From Roseicella sp. DB1501 (GTDB lineage Bacteria > Pseudomonadota > Alphaproteobacteria > Acetobacterales > Acetobacteraceae): a stretch of 64,000 nt of DNA. The notes under the pieces are model-generated. The model had not been told where the DNA came from, ran no database searches, and saw nothing but the letters and a program-made list of their open reading frames with translations. The translations under genes and the position numbers were made by a program. This document shows, piece by piece, positions 1 to 7,611 of the stretch. Positions within the stretch are counted from its first letter, which is position 1. Every line of letters begins with the position of its first letter. Location: NCBI RefSeq assembly GCF_013112485.1, contig NZ_JABFHG010000005.1:1-64000 (forward strand). Reading direction: 5' to 3'.

Positions 1-120
1 CCGGAAGCCTACATCGCAGCCGTGCTCGACCGCCTCGCAAATGGCCACCCCATCACCCGTATCGACGAGCTGCTACCCTGGAACTTCAGGCCAAGCCGTC
101 AACCCACCAGCGTGGGCTGA
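1..120 (+). CDS. tnpC: IS66-family transposase, C-terminal end (partial)
   Basis: Only the last 39 codons are in the window, open from the left edge to a TGA at 118-120. The peptide contains the stretch VLDRLANGHPITRIDELLPW, which matches the conserved C-terminus of IS66 TnpC transposases as I recall it. The stop lies seven bases before the inferred element end, as expected for an IS66 transposase at the right end. The DDE domain lies outside the window, so activity cannot be judged. The family call rests on this short tail and on the terminal sequence. Confidence 0.8.
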   Translation, partial: PEAYIAAVLDRLANGHPITRIDELLPWNFRPSRQPTSVG

Positions 121-127
121 CGCATAC
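1..127 (+). mobile_element. IS66-family insertion sequence, right end
   Basis: The element end is placed at 127. Read inward on the minus strand it starts GTATGCGTCAGCCCAC, close to the GTAAGCG-type termini of IS66 elements. At exactly this point the receptor reading frame on the minus strand stops looking like a TonB receptor. IS66 elements usually duplicate 8 bp of target; the bases next to the end, 128-135 (gcgatcgg), would be one copy. The left end and second copy are outside the window. Confidence 0.75.
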
Positions 128-811
128 GCGATCGGCATCGAGCGGCCCGGAAAAGTCGAAGGTGCCCCGGGCATGCTCGAAATTGCCGAATTGGAGGCCG
201 ATCTGGCGCAGCGGCTCGAGCGTCGGCCGCTTGCTCTCCTGGTTGAGCAAGCCGCCCGCCGCGGCCTGCCCGTAGAGCACGGAGACGGGGCCGCGCAGGA
301 CCTCGATGCGCTCCATGAGGAAGGGATCGAGTTGCGGTATGCCGTACCAACCGTTGCCGGGCAGCTTCATGCCATTCCAGTAGGTGTCGGCATCGAAGCC
401 GCGCACCTTCAGCTGGTCGTAGCGGGTGGCGATGCCGCCGCGCGTCTCCGGCGTCACGCCCGGCGTGTAGCGCACCGCCCCGTTCAGGGTCTGGACGTTC
501 TGCTGGTCCATCTGGTCGCGGGTGATGACCGAGAGGGATTGCGGCGTCTCCAGCAGCGGCGTGTCGGTCTTGGTGCCGGCGGTACTGAGGCGGGCCACGT
601 AGCCCGAGACCGGGCCGCGGCCCGTCTCGGCCTCGCCGGTGACGTTCAGCTCCGGCAGGCGGACATCCGAGGCGGCGACGCCCTGAGGCGCGGCACCGGT
701 TCCGCCGCTGGTCTGAGCGAGGCTGGGCCCACAGAGGACGAGGCCGGACAGAGCGATCGCGCCTCGCAGTACCCCGAACGGCTGGGCGTGGGGGCGGACC
801 CACTGGGGCAT
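86..811 (-). pseudogene. TonB-dependent siderophore receptor interrupted by IS66
   Basis: An outer-membrane TonB-dependent receptor (FhuA/FpvA type) of which only the N-terminal 228 codons remain; the family is usually about 700 residues. Visible parts are a signal peptide (about 1-33), a TonB-box-like ELNVTGE, and the plug domain with LETPQSLSVITRDQM, VRGFDADTYWNG and RIEVLRGPVSVLYG. After residue 228 the frame enters the IS66 terminus at 127 and stops at 86 after 13 foreign residues. The ATG at 811 is preceded by GGAG at good spacing. The upstream Fur-like palindrome fits an iron-regulated receptor. The beta-barrel is missing here and presumably lies beyond the element. Confidence 0.88.
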
Positions 812-851
812 CGTAAGCTCCGGAGATCTACTTGAGAGCGGGTCCGCCGCT

Positions 852-880
852 TATCGCAATTGAGACTGATTTGCAATTAC
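852..880 (-). promoter_or_regulatory. Fur-like operator upstream of the siderophore receptor
   Basis: An AT-rich imperfect palindrome in otherwise GC-rich DNA, 41-69 bp upstream of the receptor start. On the minus strand it reads TTGCAAATCA, one base, then TCTCAATTGCGA, so both arms carry a T(T/C)GCAA core in inverted order. This resembles alphaproteobacterial Fur-type boxes. Its place in front of an iron-siderophore receptor supports the reading. It is motif-based; a related iron regulator could be the real binder. Confidence 0.55.
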
Positions 881-1022
881 GGGGCGGCTCGGAAGACACG
901 CCTTGTGTCGCCGATGCCGCGTTCGCCCGGTGCAGCTGTGCGCGCGGTGCGGTCTGGCCGGCGATGCGCGGCCCATCCGGGCGCCCCGGCAGCCCGATCG
1001 AGGCCGGGCCTATCGCCCGGGC

Positions 1023-1051
1023 AAAAAAAAGCGGCGCCGAACGGGCGCCGC
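1023..1051 (-). terminator. Strong intrinsic terminator (minus strand)
   Basis: On the minus strand an 8-bp perfect stem (GCGGCGCC / GGCGCCGC, loop CGTTC, 1031-1051) is followed directly by eight T residues (1023-1030). It lies 350 bp past the HU stop codon, too far to be an obvious HU terminator. It implies a transcript from the 1060-1400 region, or HU readthrough. It would also shield the receptor promoter region from transcription entering from the right. Confidence 0.8.
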
Positions 1052-1152
1052 GGAGTTGAGGGAGGAAACGTCCAAAGCAGAGCGCCGGTCGGCGCGGCTG
1101 CTGCGACGCACAACGGTGGCATTCGGCGGGCGTTCCGAGGCGCCTCGCCGAC

Positions 1153-1353
1153 CTACCGCACTATTAGGTGAGCAAGTTCGCTGAGCGATACCGGCTCCCG
1201 GCGGTCCGAAGCGCCAAGCTTCACCCTGGCATCATCCAAGATGAGGAAAGAGCGCACCCTCGCCCGGCCGGTCACGGACGGCCCCTCGAACCGTAGGACC
1301 GGCGCGACGCGAAAAGGCTCGGTCCAGCCCTCCGCGTCACACCGCCATCCCAT
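1153..1353 (-). CDS. Doubtful small hypothetical protein
   Basis: A 66-codon frame between HU and the strong terminator, on the same strand as both. The C-terminal half (FLILDDARVKLGASDR, then EPVSLSELAHLIVR) looks protein-like, but codon use is less GC3-biased than in neighbouring genes and no good ribosome site precedes the ATG at 1353. I recognise no family. The main argument is position: the terminator at 1023-1051 needs an upstream transcript. A non-coding RNA is an equally good reading. Confidence 0.3.
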   Translation of the reverse strand: MGWRCDAEGWTEPFRVAPVLRFEGPSVTGRARVRSFLILDDARVKLGASDRREPVSLSELAHLIVR

Positions 1354-1402
1354 CCCGATCGATACGGCCGGCCGCGCCGGCGAGGCTCGAACGGGCCGGT
1401 GG

Positions 1403-1720
1403 TCAGATCGCTTCCTTGGCTTCCTTCGCGGCCGTGAAGGCCAGCTTCTTGCTCTCGGCGATCTGGATCTCGGCGCCCGTTGCCGGGTTGCGCCCGGTGC
1501 GCGCCGCGCGCTTCTTGACCTGCAGAATGCCGAGGCCGGTGAGGCGGACCTTCTCGCCGGCCTGCAGGCGCTTCATCACCTCGGAGACGAGACCGTTCAG
1601 CACGGCCTCGACCGTCTTCTTCGGCAGGTCGTTGCTCTCGGCGAGGCCGACGGCCATCTGCTTCAGCGTCGTCGTGGTGGTCGCCTTGGCGGCGGGCTTG
1701 GCGGTGGTGGTGCTTGACAT
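1403..1720 (-). CDS. HU-family DNA-binding protein
   Basis: A 105-residue nucleoid-associated protein that bends DNA as a dimer. Residues 18-105 cover the HU fold: helix-turn-helix dimer core, then the beta-arm with the signature GRNPATG (76-82). An Ala/Thr-rich tail of about 17 residues precedes the fold, so the protein is slightly longer than the usual 90-95 residues. The ATG at 1720 follows an AGGGGGA ribosome site. It is monocistronic. HU and IHF subunits cannot be told apart with certainty here. Confidence 0.92.
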   Translation of the reverse strand: MSSTTTAKPAAKATTTTTLKQMAVGLAESNDLPKKTVEAVLNGLVSEVMKRLQAGEKVRLTGLGILQVKKRAARTGRNPATGAEIQIAESKKLAFTAAKEAKEAI

Positions 1721-2170
1721 GGGTCCCCCTGTCGCGTGGCGGTGCCCTAGGGATCACGGGCGTTCGGCTGTTGCAAGGCAATAAGCCCAGCCGGTGCGGC
1801 GTTCGGCGCTGCCAAAGCTTGGTCCGGCAGCGGGCTCAGGCGCGGCTTGGGCGTCGCCAAGGTGCGCCGTGCCCCTGGCTATTCGCCTGTAAGCTGTTGG
1901 GCAAGGGGACATTTTTCGCCCTGACAGCCCCCTCCCCGGCCGACTTTGCGGCAAGCGACACGGTTTTCATTTTTTATTCGCACCAATAAGCTGGATCGCT
2001 CCGCGCCTGCCTTGCAGGGGCCCCGCACGCTGCCGTCCACCCGCCTGCATCGGAGTCGAGCCCCTGATCGGACCTGCCCGACCGACCAGGCAGTTGCGAC
2101 AGAGAGACGATCTTAATCATCCGGCAATCGCAGTCGGGATGATGTCGGGACGAATGGATGGACCAGCAAC
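1721..2170. other. Intergenic region between HU and the GGDEF protein
   Basis: About 450 bp without a supported gene between divergent genes. It must hold both promoters. An AT-rich block at 1964-1990 stands out. A TTGCCC word about 175 bp upstream of HU has only a weak -10 partner, so no promoter is called. Short frames on both strands here have no family resemblance. Confidence 0.5.
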
Positions 2171-2683
2171 ATGATGATCGATCGGAACCGGCGCGATCAG
2201 GGGGATGCATTGACCGGCACGGTGACGATGCCGGCGATGCGCCGCTTCGTGGAGGCTGCGCTCGACCTATCCGAGCCACAGGGACCTGGCGTCGCGCTGC
2301 TTGCGATCGGCATCGACGGTCTCGGCGCCCTCGCCGCGCAACGCGGCCGGCACATGTCGGAGGCGGCGCTCCTCGGCGTCGCCGACCGGCTGCGGAGCGG
2401 GTTGCGGGCGCATGACCTGGTTGGCCGGCTTCCAGACGGCTTCTGCATCTGCATCGCCGAGGCGCTGAGCTCCCATGCCCGCAGCACTGCCGAGCGGCTG
2501 CGGCAGCTGCTCGAGGCGACGCCGATGGAATCCCCTGAGGGGCCGCTGCCGCTCTGCTTCAGCCTTGGCCTGGCCATGGGCCGCGGCCCCGGCAGCTCGG
2601 CCGAAGCCCTGATCGAGCGGGCCTGCGCGGCGCTGGCCGAGGCGCAGAAGGCCGGCGGCAGCCAGGTCGTTACCGCGCCCTGA
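2171..2683 (+). CDS. Degenerate GGDEF-domain protein
   Basis: A 170-residue protein that aligns over most of its length with a diguanylate cyclase domain: DALTGTVTMPAMRRF corresponds to the D-LTG-NR start, LLAIGIDGLGALAAQRG to the metal-binding DxDxFK region, and GRLPDGFCIC to the active-site segment. The GGDEF signature is replaced by LPDGF and the FK and ND residues are missing, so cyclase activity is unlikely. There is no sensor or membrane segment. It may be a c-di-GMP or nucleotide-binding remnant, or a protein-interaction module. The ribosome site before ATG 2171 is weak. Confidence 0.7.
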   Translation: MMIDRNRRDQGDALTGTVTMPAMRRFVEAALDLSEPQGPGVALLAIGIDGLGALAAQRGRHMSEAALLGVADRLRSGLRAHDLVGRLPDGFCICIAEALSSHARSTAERLRQLLEATPMESPEGPLPLCFSLGLAMGRGPGSSAEALIERACAALAEAQKAGGSQVVTAP

Positions 2684-2808
2684 CAGCCCGATCCTGGGCT
2701 GCGCCGGCAGCGGCAGCACCCGATCTGCCGGCCTCCTCGCCGGAAGGCGATGCGCGGCCCCGGCAGCGGGCGTTCCCGCCCGTCCGCGCCTTGTTCTAGG
2801 ATGGCGTC

Positions 2809-3468
2809 GTGAACATCCTGGCCCCGCCCCGTACCCGCCTGCCGATCGAGGTGGTCTTCGATCTGGTCTGCCCCTGGTGCTGCCTCGGCATCCGGCGGTT
2901 GCAGCGCATGCTCCGCAGCCGGCCGGACGTGGCGGCCGAGCTGGTCTGGCGCCCCTTCCTGCTCAACCCGGACCTCGCGCCGCAGGGGGTGCCGCGGCAG
3001 GAATACCTGGTGCGGAAGTTCGGCGGCGAGGAGCGCGCGCGGCGGCTGCACGGCACGATCGCCGAGCTCGGCCGGGCCGAGGGGCTGGAATTCCGCTTCG
3101 ACCGGATCCGCCGCGTGCCGCACTCGCTGGACGCGCATCGCCTGGTCCGCTGGTCCGGCCGCTTCGGCATGGCGGATGCGATGGTCGATATCCTGTTCGA
3201 GGCCTATTTCACCGAGGGCGCCGATATCGGCGATGCGGCCGTGCTGGCCGGCATCGCCGGCCGCCTCGGCCTCGACACCCCGGCGGCGAGGCGCTTCCTG
3301 GCAACGGCGGCGGAGGTCGAGGCGGTGCATTCGGACAACCTGCGGGCGCACCGCCTCGGCATCAACGGCGTGCCCTGCTTCGTCGTGGCCGGGCGCCACG
3401 CCATCGCCGGGGCGCAGGAGCCGGAGGTGCTGGAACGCCTGCTCGACGTGGCGCTGGTCGAGGGCTGA
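2809..3468 (+). CDS. DsbA-family (FrnE-like) thioredoxin-fold oxidoreductase
   Basis: A 219-residue protein of the DsbA/2-hydroxychromene-2-carboxylate isomerase superfamily. The thioredoxin motif CPWC is at 21-24 with a third cysteine at 25; the helical insertion follows (about 60-165); the cis-proline loop GVPCF is at 187-191. There is no signal peptide, so it acts in the cytoplasm, like FrnE. The start is GTG at 2809. A convergent mfd follows, separated by two long palindromes. Confidence 0.88.
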   Translation: MNILAPPRTRLPIEVVFDLVCPWCCLGIRRLQRMLRSRPDVAAELVWRPFLLNPDLAPQGVPRQEYLVRKFGGEERARRLHGTIAELGRAEGLEFRFDRIRRVPHSLDAHRLVRWSGRFGMADAMVDILFEAYFTEGADIGDAAVLAGIAGRLGLDTPAARRFLATAAEVEAVHSDNLRAHRLGINGVPCFVVAGRHAIAGAQEPEVLERLLDVALVEG

Positions 3469-3518
3469 GGCGGACCGGTCGCTTAACCGGTCCGAGGCCC
3501 GCGACTTGTATCGCAAAG

Positions 3519-3543
3519 CCAGGCAAACCGGAGGTTTACGCCC
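3519..3543. repeat. 25-nt dispersed repeat, copy 1
   Basis: This 25-nt segment occurs again at 28709-28733 on the opposite strand with one mismatch. Its core, AAACCGGAGGTTT, is nearly self-complementary. It lies just upstream of palindrome A. Confidence 0.8.
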
Positions 3544-3547
3544 AGCG

Positions 3548-3593
3548 CCTGGACCATGATCCGCTCACACAGGTTCGCGGATCATGGTCCAGG
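3548..3593. repeat. Palindromic intergenic repeat, module A (17-bp perfect arms)
   Basis: Arms 3548-3564 and 3577-3593 are perfect inverted complements, with a 12-nt loop. The core GACCATGATCCG returns at 32411-32454, and a degenerate form near 36891-36927. It sits between the convergent DsbA-like gene and mfd. Confidence 0.93.
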
Positions 3594-3603
3594 CCGTTGC
3601 TTT

Positions 3604-3657
3604 CAGAGCATCTTTACCCGTTTGAGTGTTTCCACTCAAACGGGTAAAGATGCTCTG
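3604..3657. repeat. Palindromic intergenic repeat, module B (25-bp perfect arms)
   Basis: Arms 3604-3628 and 3633-3657 are exact inverted complements around a TTTC loop, so the transcript of either strand can form a 25-bp hairpin. The GAGCATCTT...ACCCG part is shared, diverged, with 25360-25400, 37020-37057 and 54925-54950. It lies 13 bp from the mfd stop codon and could act as a bidirectional terminator. Confidence 0.95.
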
Positions 3658-3670
3658 AGGGCCAGTGGCA

Positions 3671-6600
3671 TCAGGCCGCCTTCGCCTGCCCCGCCACCTT
3701 GGCGAGCGCCACCAGCAAGTCCTTGGCCACTCGCACCCGCTGCGGCAGCTCCATCTCCCGCAGCAGGGCCAGCTTGTGGTCCGGGCGCAGCTTCACCAGC
3801 CCCTTCTGGGCCGAGACCCAGCTCACCAGCCCGCCGGGATTGCGGAACTGGTTGCGGAAGAAGCCGAGCACCACGCCCTTCGGCCCGGCATCCACCTTTT
3901 CCACCCCCGCCTCGCGGCAGAGCGCCTTGATCGCCACCACCTGCAGCAGGTTCTCCACCTCCGGCGGCAGCGGCCCGAAGCGGTCCGCGAGCTCGGCCGC
4001 CATGGCCTCGATCTCCGCCTCCGTCGCCAGCGAGCCGATGCGGCGATAGAGGCCGAGGCGCACCGGCAGATCGCGGACGTAATCCTCCGGGATCAGCACC
4101 GGCAGGCCGAGATTGATGTTCGGCGTCCAGGCCCCGGCATAGTCCAGCTCGGACTTCCGCCGCCCCTGGCCCGATTTCAGCTCCGCCACCGCCTCCTCCA
4201 GCATCTGCTGGTAGAGCTCGATGCCGACCTCCCGGATATGGCCGGACTGCTCGTCCCCCAGCAGGTTGCCGGCGCCGCGGATGTCGAGGTCGTGCGAGGC
4301 CAGGGTGAAGCCGGCGCCGAGATTGTCCAGCGTCTGCATCACCTCCAGCCGCTTCTGCGCCGCCGCCGAGAGGCGGTGCGTCGCCGGCCAGGTGAGATAG
4401 GCATAGCCGCGCTGCTTGCCCCGCCCGACCCGGCCGCGGAGCTGGTAGAGCTGCGCCAGGCCGAACATGTCGGCGCGGTGGATGATCAGCGTGTTGACCG
4501 CCGGCATGTCGAGCCCGCTCTCGACGATGTTGGTGGCGAGCAGGATGTCGTGCTTGCCGTCGCCGAACTCGGTCATGACCTTCTCGAGATGGGTCGGCGG
4601 CATCTGCCCATGCGCCTCCACCACCCTGGCATCCGGCACGATCTCGCGCAGCCGGGCCGAGACCTTCTCCATGTCCTCGAGCCTGGGCACGACGCAGAAG
4701 ATCTGCCCGCCCCGGAAGCGCTCGCGCTGGATCGCCTCGCGCAGCACCACCCCGTCCCAGGGCATGATGAAGGTCCGCACCGCCAGCCGGTCCACCGGCG
4801 GGGTGGCGATCAGGCTCATCTCCCGCACCCCGGTCAGGGCGAGTTGCAGGGTGCGGGGAATCGGCGTCGCGGTCAGGGTCAGCACATGGACGTCGGTCTT
4901 CAGCGCCTTCAGACGCTCCTTGTGGGCGACGCCGAAATGCTGCTCCTCATCGACGACGACCATGCCAAGATCGGCGAACTCGACGCTCTTCGCCAGCAGG
5001 GCATGGGTGCCGATGACGATGTTGACCGTGCCATCCTTCAGCCCCTCCCGCACCCGGGCAGCCTCCTTCGCCGTCACCATGCGGGAGAGCTGGGCGATGG
5101 TGACGGGGAAGCCGGCGAAGCGGGCGGCGAAGGTGCGGGCGTGCTGGCGCGCCAGCAGGGTTGTCGGCACCACCACCGCGACCTGGGCGCCCGACATGGC
5201 GACGACGAAGGCGGCGCGCAACGCCACCTCGGTCTTGCCGAAGCCGACATCGCCGCAGACCAGGCGGTCCATCGGCCGGCCGGAGGCGAGATCCTCCAGC
5301 ACATCGGCGATGGCGCGCTGCTGGTCCTCGGTCTCGGCGAAGGGGAAGCGGCTGCAGAACTCGTCCCACACGCCCTCTGGCGGGATCGCCAGCGTGCCCT
5401 CCCGCGTCGCCCGCTCGGCGGCGATGCGGATGAGCTGCCCGGCCATGTCCTGGATGCGCTGCTTGGCCCGCGCCTTGCGCGACTGCCAGCTCGACCCGCC
5501 GAGCTTGTCGAGCGCGACCCCCTGCGTCTCCGAGCCGAAGCGCGACAGCACCTCGATGTTCTCGACCGGCAGGAAGAGCTTGTCGCCGCCGTCATAGAGC
5601 AGCCGCAGGCAGTCATGCGGCGCGCCGCTGACCTGCAGCGTCTCCAGCCCGTCATAGCGGCCGATGCCGTGGTCCTGATGCACCACGAGGTCGCCCTGCT
5701 CGATCCCCGTCGCATCGGCGATGAACTGGTCGGCCCGCCGGCGCCGCCGCGGCGGCCGGGCGATGCGCTCGCCGAGTAGGTCCTGCTCGCCGACGACCGA
5801 GAGGCCGAAGCCGGTCCCGGTGGCGCTGGCCGGGCAGAGGAAGCCGCGCTCCAGCCCCAGCACGGCGAGGCCGGCCACGCCCTGCGGCAGCCGGCCGAGC
5901 GCGGCGAAATCCTCGACCGCCTGCGCTGCCACCCGGTTCTCGCGCAGCAGGTTGCCGAGCCGGTCGCGCGAGCCGCGGGTCCAGGCGGCGACCACCGGCC
6001 GCCGCCCCTGCTCCAGCATCGCCCGGGCATGCTCGGCATAGGCGGTGAAGACGTTCTGGCCGGCGGCCCGCACCTCGGTGAAGAGCCGCCCCGGCCGGCC
6101 GCCCGCCTCCACCCCCTCGGCCCCGTCCGGCCGGGCGAAGGGCGAGAAGCGGAGCAACGGCCCGGTGGCGAGCATGCGGTCCCAGCCGGCCCGGCTGAGA
6201 TAGAGGCTGTCGGGCGGCGCCGGCCGGTAGGGTACCTCGCTCTCGGCGCTCCGCACCGGCTGCCGCCGGGCCTGGTAGTGGTCCTCGATCATCTCGAGCC
6301 GCGCCGTGAGGACATCCTCGGCCTGGTGGTCGAGGCTGACCGAGGCCGGCGCGCCCGCGGCCTGCAGGTAGTCGAGCAGCGTCTCCATCCGGTCGTGGAA
6401 CAGCCCGGCCCAGTGCTCCATGCCGGGATGCCGCCGCCCGGCGCTGACCGAGACATAGAGCGGGTCCTCGGCCGCGGCATTGCCGAAGAGCTCGCGCCAG
6501 GCGGTGCGGAAGCGGCCGATCGAGGCCTCGTCGAGGAAGACCTCGCCCACCGGCCGCAGCCAGAGCGCCGGCACGTCCCGGCCGCTGCGCTGGGTACCGG

Positions 6601-7225
6601 TGTCGAAATGCCGGAGGCTCTCGATCTCGTCGCCGAACAGGTCGAGCCGCACCGGATCGGCCTCGCCGGCCGGGAAGAGGTCGATGATGCCACCGCGGAC
6701 CGCGTATTCGCCCGGCTCCATCACCGTGCCGGTGCGGCCGTAGCCATTGGCCTCGAGGAAGGCGGTAAGCTTTTCCGGCGCGATCCGCCCACCCTTCTTC
6801 AACTGCAGCGTGGCGCCCTGGAAGACCTCGCGCGGCGGCACCCGCTGCACCAGCGCATTCACCGTGGTCACCAGGATGCGCGGCCGGTCGCCGGGCTCCA
6901 GCAGCCGGGTCAGGGTGGCGACGCGCTCGGCGACGATCTCGGGATTGGGGGAGACCCGGTCATAGGGCAGGCAGTCCCAGGCCGGGAAGCGCAGCACCTC
7001 GACCTCGGGGGCGAAGAAGCCAAGCGCCTCGACCAGCCGGGAGGTGCGGGCGTCGTCGCGGCAGACATGCAGCACCGCCCCCACCGTCTCGGCGCGCCGC
7101 CGCGCCAGAAGCAGCGCGTCGAATCCCTCCGGCGCCCCGTGCACGGTGAGCCCGTGGCCGCTGCGTCCCTCTGGCCGCCCCTCTGGCCGCCCCTCTGGCT
7201 GTCCCCCCTGCGGCCCCTCGCTCAT
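3671..7225 (-). CDS. mfd: Transcription-repair coupling factor Mfd
   Basis: A cytoplasmic SF2 translocase that removes RNA polymerase stalled at DNA lesions and recruits UvrA. With the chosen start it has 1184 residues, normal for Mfd. In order: UvrB-like N-terminal domains, the CarD-like polymerase-interacting domain (HQDHGIGRYDGLE, about 510), Walker A GDVGFGKTE (about 656), DEEQHFGV, TATPIPRTLQ, RVGRGKQRGYAYL, and the C-terminal TRCF domain. The ATG at 7225 overlaps the sdhE stop (ATGA), giving translational coupling. A short Pro-Glu-Gly-Arg tandem repeat lies near the N-terminus. The gene ends against palindrome B. Confidence 0.97.
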   Translation of the reverse strand: MSEGPQGGQPEGRPEGRPEGRSGHGLTVHGAPEGFDALLLARRRAETVGAVLHVCRDDARTSRLVEALGFFAPEVEVLRFPAWDCLPYDRVSPNPEIVAERVATLTRLLEPGDRPRILVTTVNALVQRVPPREVFQGATLQLKKGGRIAPEKLTAFLEANGYGRTGTVMEPGEYAVRGGIIDLFPAGEADPVRLDLFGDEIESLRHFDTGTQRSGRDVPALWLRPVGEVFLDEASIGRFRTAWRELFGNAAAEDPLYVSVSAGRRHPGMEHWAGLFHDRMETLLDYLQAAGAPASVSLDHQAEDVLTARLEMIEDHYQARRQPVRSAESEVPYRPAPPDSLYLSRAGWDRMLATGPLLRFSPFARPDGAEGVEAGGRPGRLFTEVRAAGQNVFTAYAEHARAMLEQGRRPVVAAWTRGSRDRLGNLLRENRVAAQAVEDFAALGRLPQGVAGLAVLGLERGFLCPASATGTGFGLSVVGEQDLLGERIARPPRRRRRADQFIADATGIEQGDLVVHQDHGIGRYDGLETLQVSGAPHDCLRLLYDGGDKLFLPVENIEVLSRFGSETQGVALDKLGGSSWQSRKARAKQRIQDMAGQLIRIAAERATREGTLAIPPEGVWDEFCSRFPFAETEDQQRAIADVLEDLASGRPMDRLVCGDVGFGKTEVALRAAFVVAMSGAQVAVVVPTTLLARQHARTFAARFAGFPVTIAQLSRMVTAKEAARVREGLKDGTVNIVIGTHALLAKSVEFADLGMVVVDEEQHFGVAHKERLKALKTDVHVLTLTATPIPRTLQLALTGVREMSLIATPPVDRLAVRTFIMPWDGVVLREAIQRERFRGGQIFCVVPRLEDMEKVSARLREIVPDARVVEAHGQMPPTHLEKVMTEFGDGKHDILLATNIVESGLDMPAVNTLIIHRADMFGLAQLYQLRGRVGRGKQRGYAYLTWPATHRLSAAAQKRLEVMQTLDNLGAGFTLASHDLDIRGAGNLLGDEQSGHIREVGIELYQQMLEEAVAELKSGQGRRKSELDYAGAWTPNINLGLPVLIPEDYVRDLPVRLGLYRRIGSLATEAEIEAMAAELADRFGPLPPEVENLLQVVAIKALCREAGVEKVDAGPKGVVLGFFRNQFRNPGGLVSWVSAQKGLVKLRPDHKLALLREMELPQRVRVAKDLLVALAKVAGQAKAA

Positions 7226-7527
7226 CGCGGGCGGAGATCCGCGGGCAGGCCAGCGCCGCTGCCGGCGCATTCCACTGCCATCCGGTCCAGCATCGGGCTG
7301 CGGCATTCCGGCGGGACCGGCCGTCGGCCGGAGAGCCAGTCGGCGAGGTCCACATCCGGGTATTCCAGCACCGCCTCCAGCGCATCGAGCTCCGCCTCCG
7401 AGAAGCCGGCGATATGCGTCGCCACGAAGCGGCCGATCATCAGATCGGCCTCCTTGGTGCCGCGATGATGGGCGCGGAACAGCAGGCGGCGTCGGCGGGG
7501 ATCGAGGAAGATGGTTTCGGTCGGCAT
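7222..7527 (-). CDS. sdhE: FAD assembly factor SdhE
   Basis: A 101-residue member of the SdhE/Sdh5 (DUF339) family that helps attach FAD covalently to succinate dehydrogenase. The RGxxE signature is present as HRGTKEADLMIGRF (21-34), followed by the helical LDALEAVLEYPDVDLADWL. The RGxxE glutamate is in place. The gene is coupled to mfd by a 4-bp overlap and is divergent from recG; the sdhE-mfd / recG neighbourhood is common in alphaproteobacteria. The start ATG at 7527 fits the family's usual N-terminus. Confidence 0.9.
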   Translation of the reverse strand: MPTETIFLDPRRRRLLFRAHHRGTKEADLMIGRFVATHIAGFSEAELDALEAVLEYPDVDLADWLSGRRPVPPECRSPMLDRMAVECAGSGAGLPADLRPR

Positions 7528-7611
7528 GTCGTCACGCGGCTGGGCCGCTGGCATATAGGGGGCGATGGGAATCCTGTCAGCCCGACGCGCCAGGACCGGG
7601 AGAAGTTGCGC

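Noticed and set aside
860-1184. Overlapping open frames on the plus strand between the receptor and HU
   Set aside because: They are Arg/Ala-rich, lack ribosome sites and family features, and cross the Fur-like box and the terminator.
3665-5779. A 704-codon plus-strand frame opposite mfd
   Set aside because: It is the complement of mfd third-position bias and has no family-like segments, while mfd is unambiguous.
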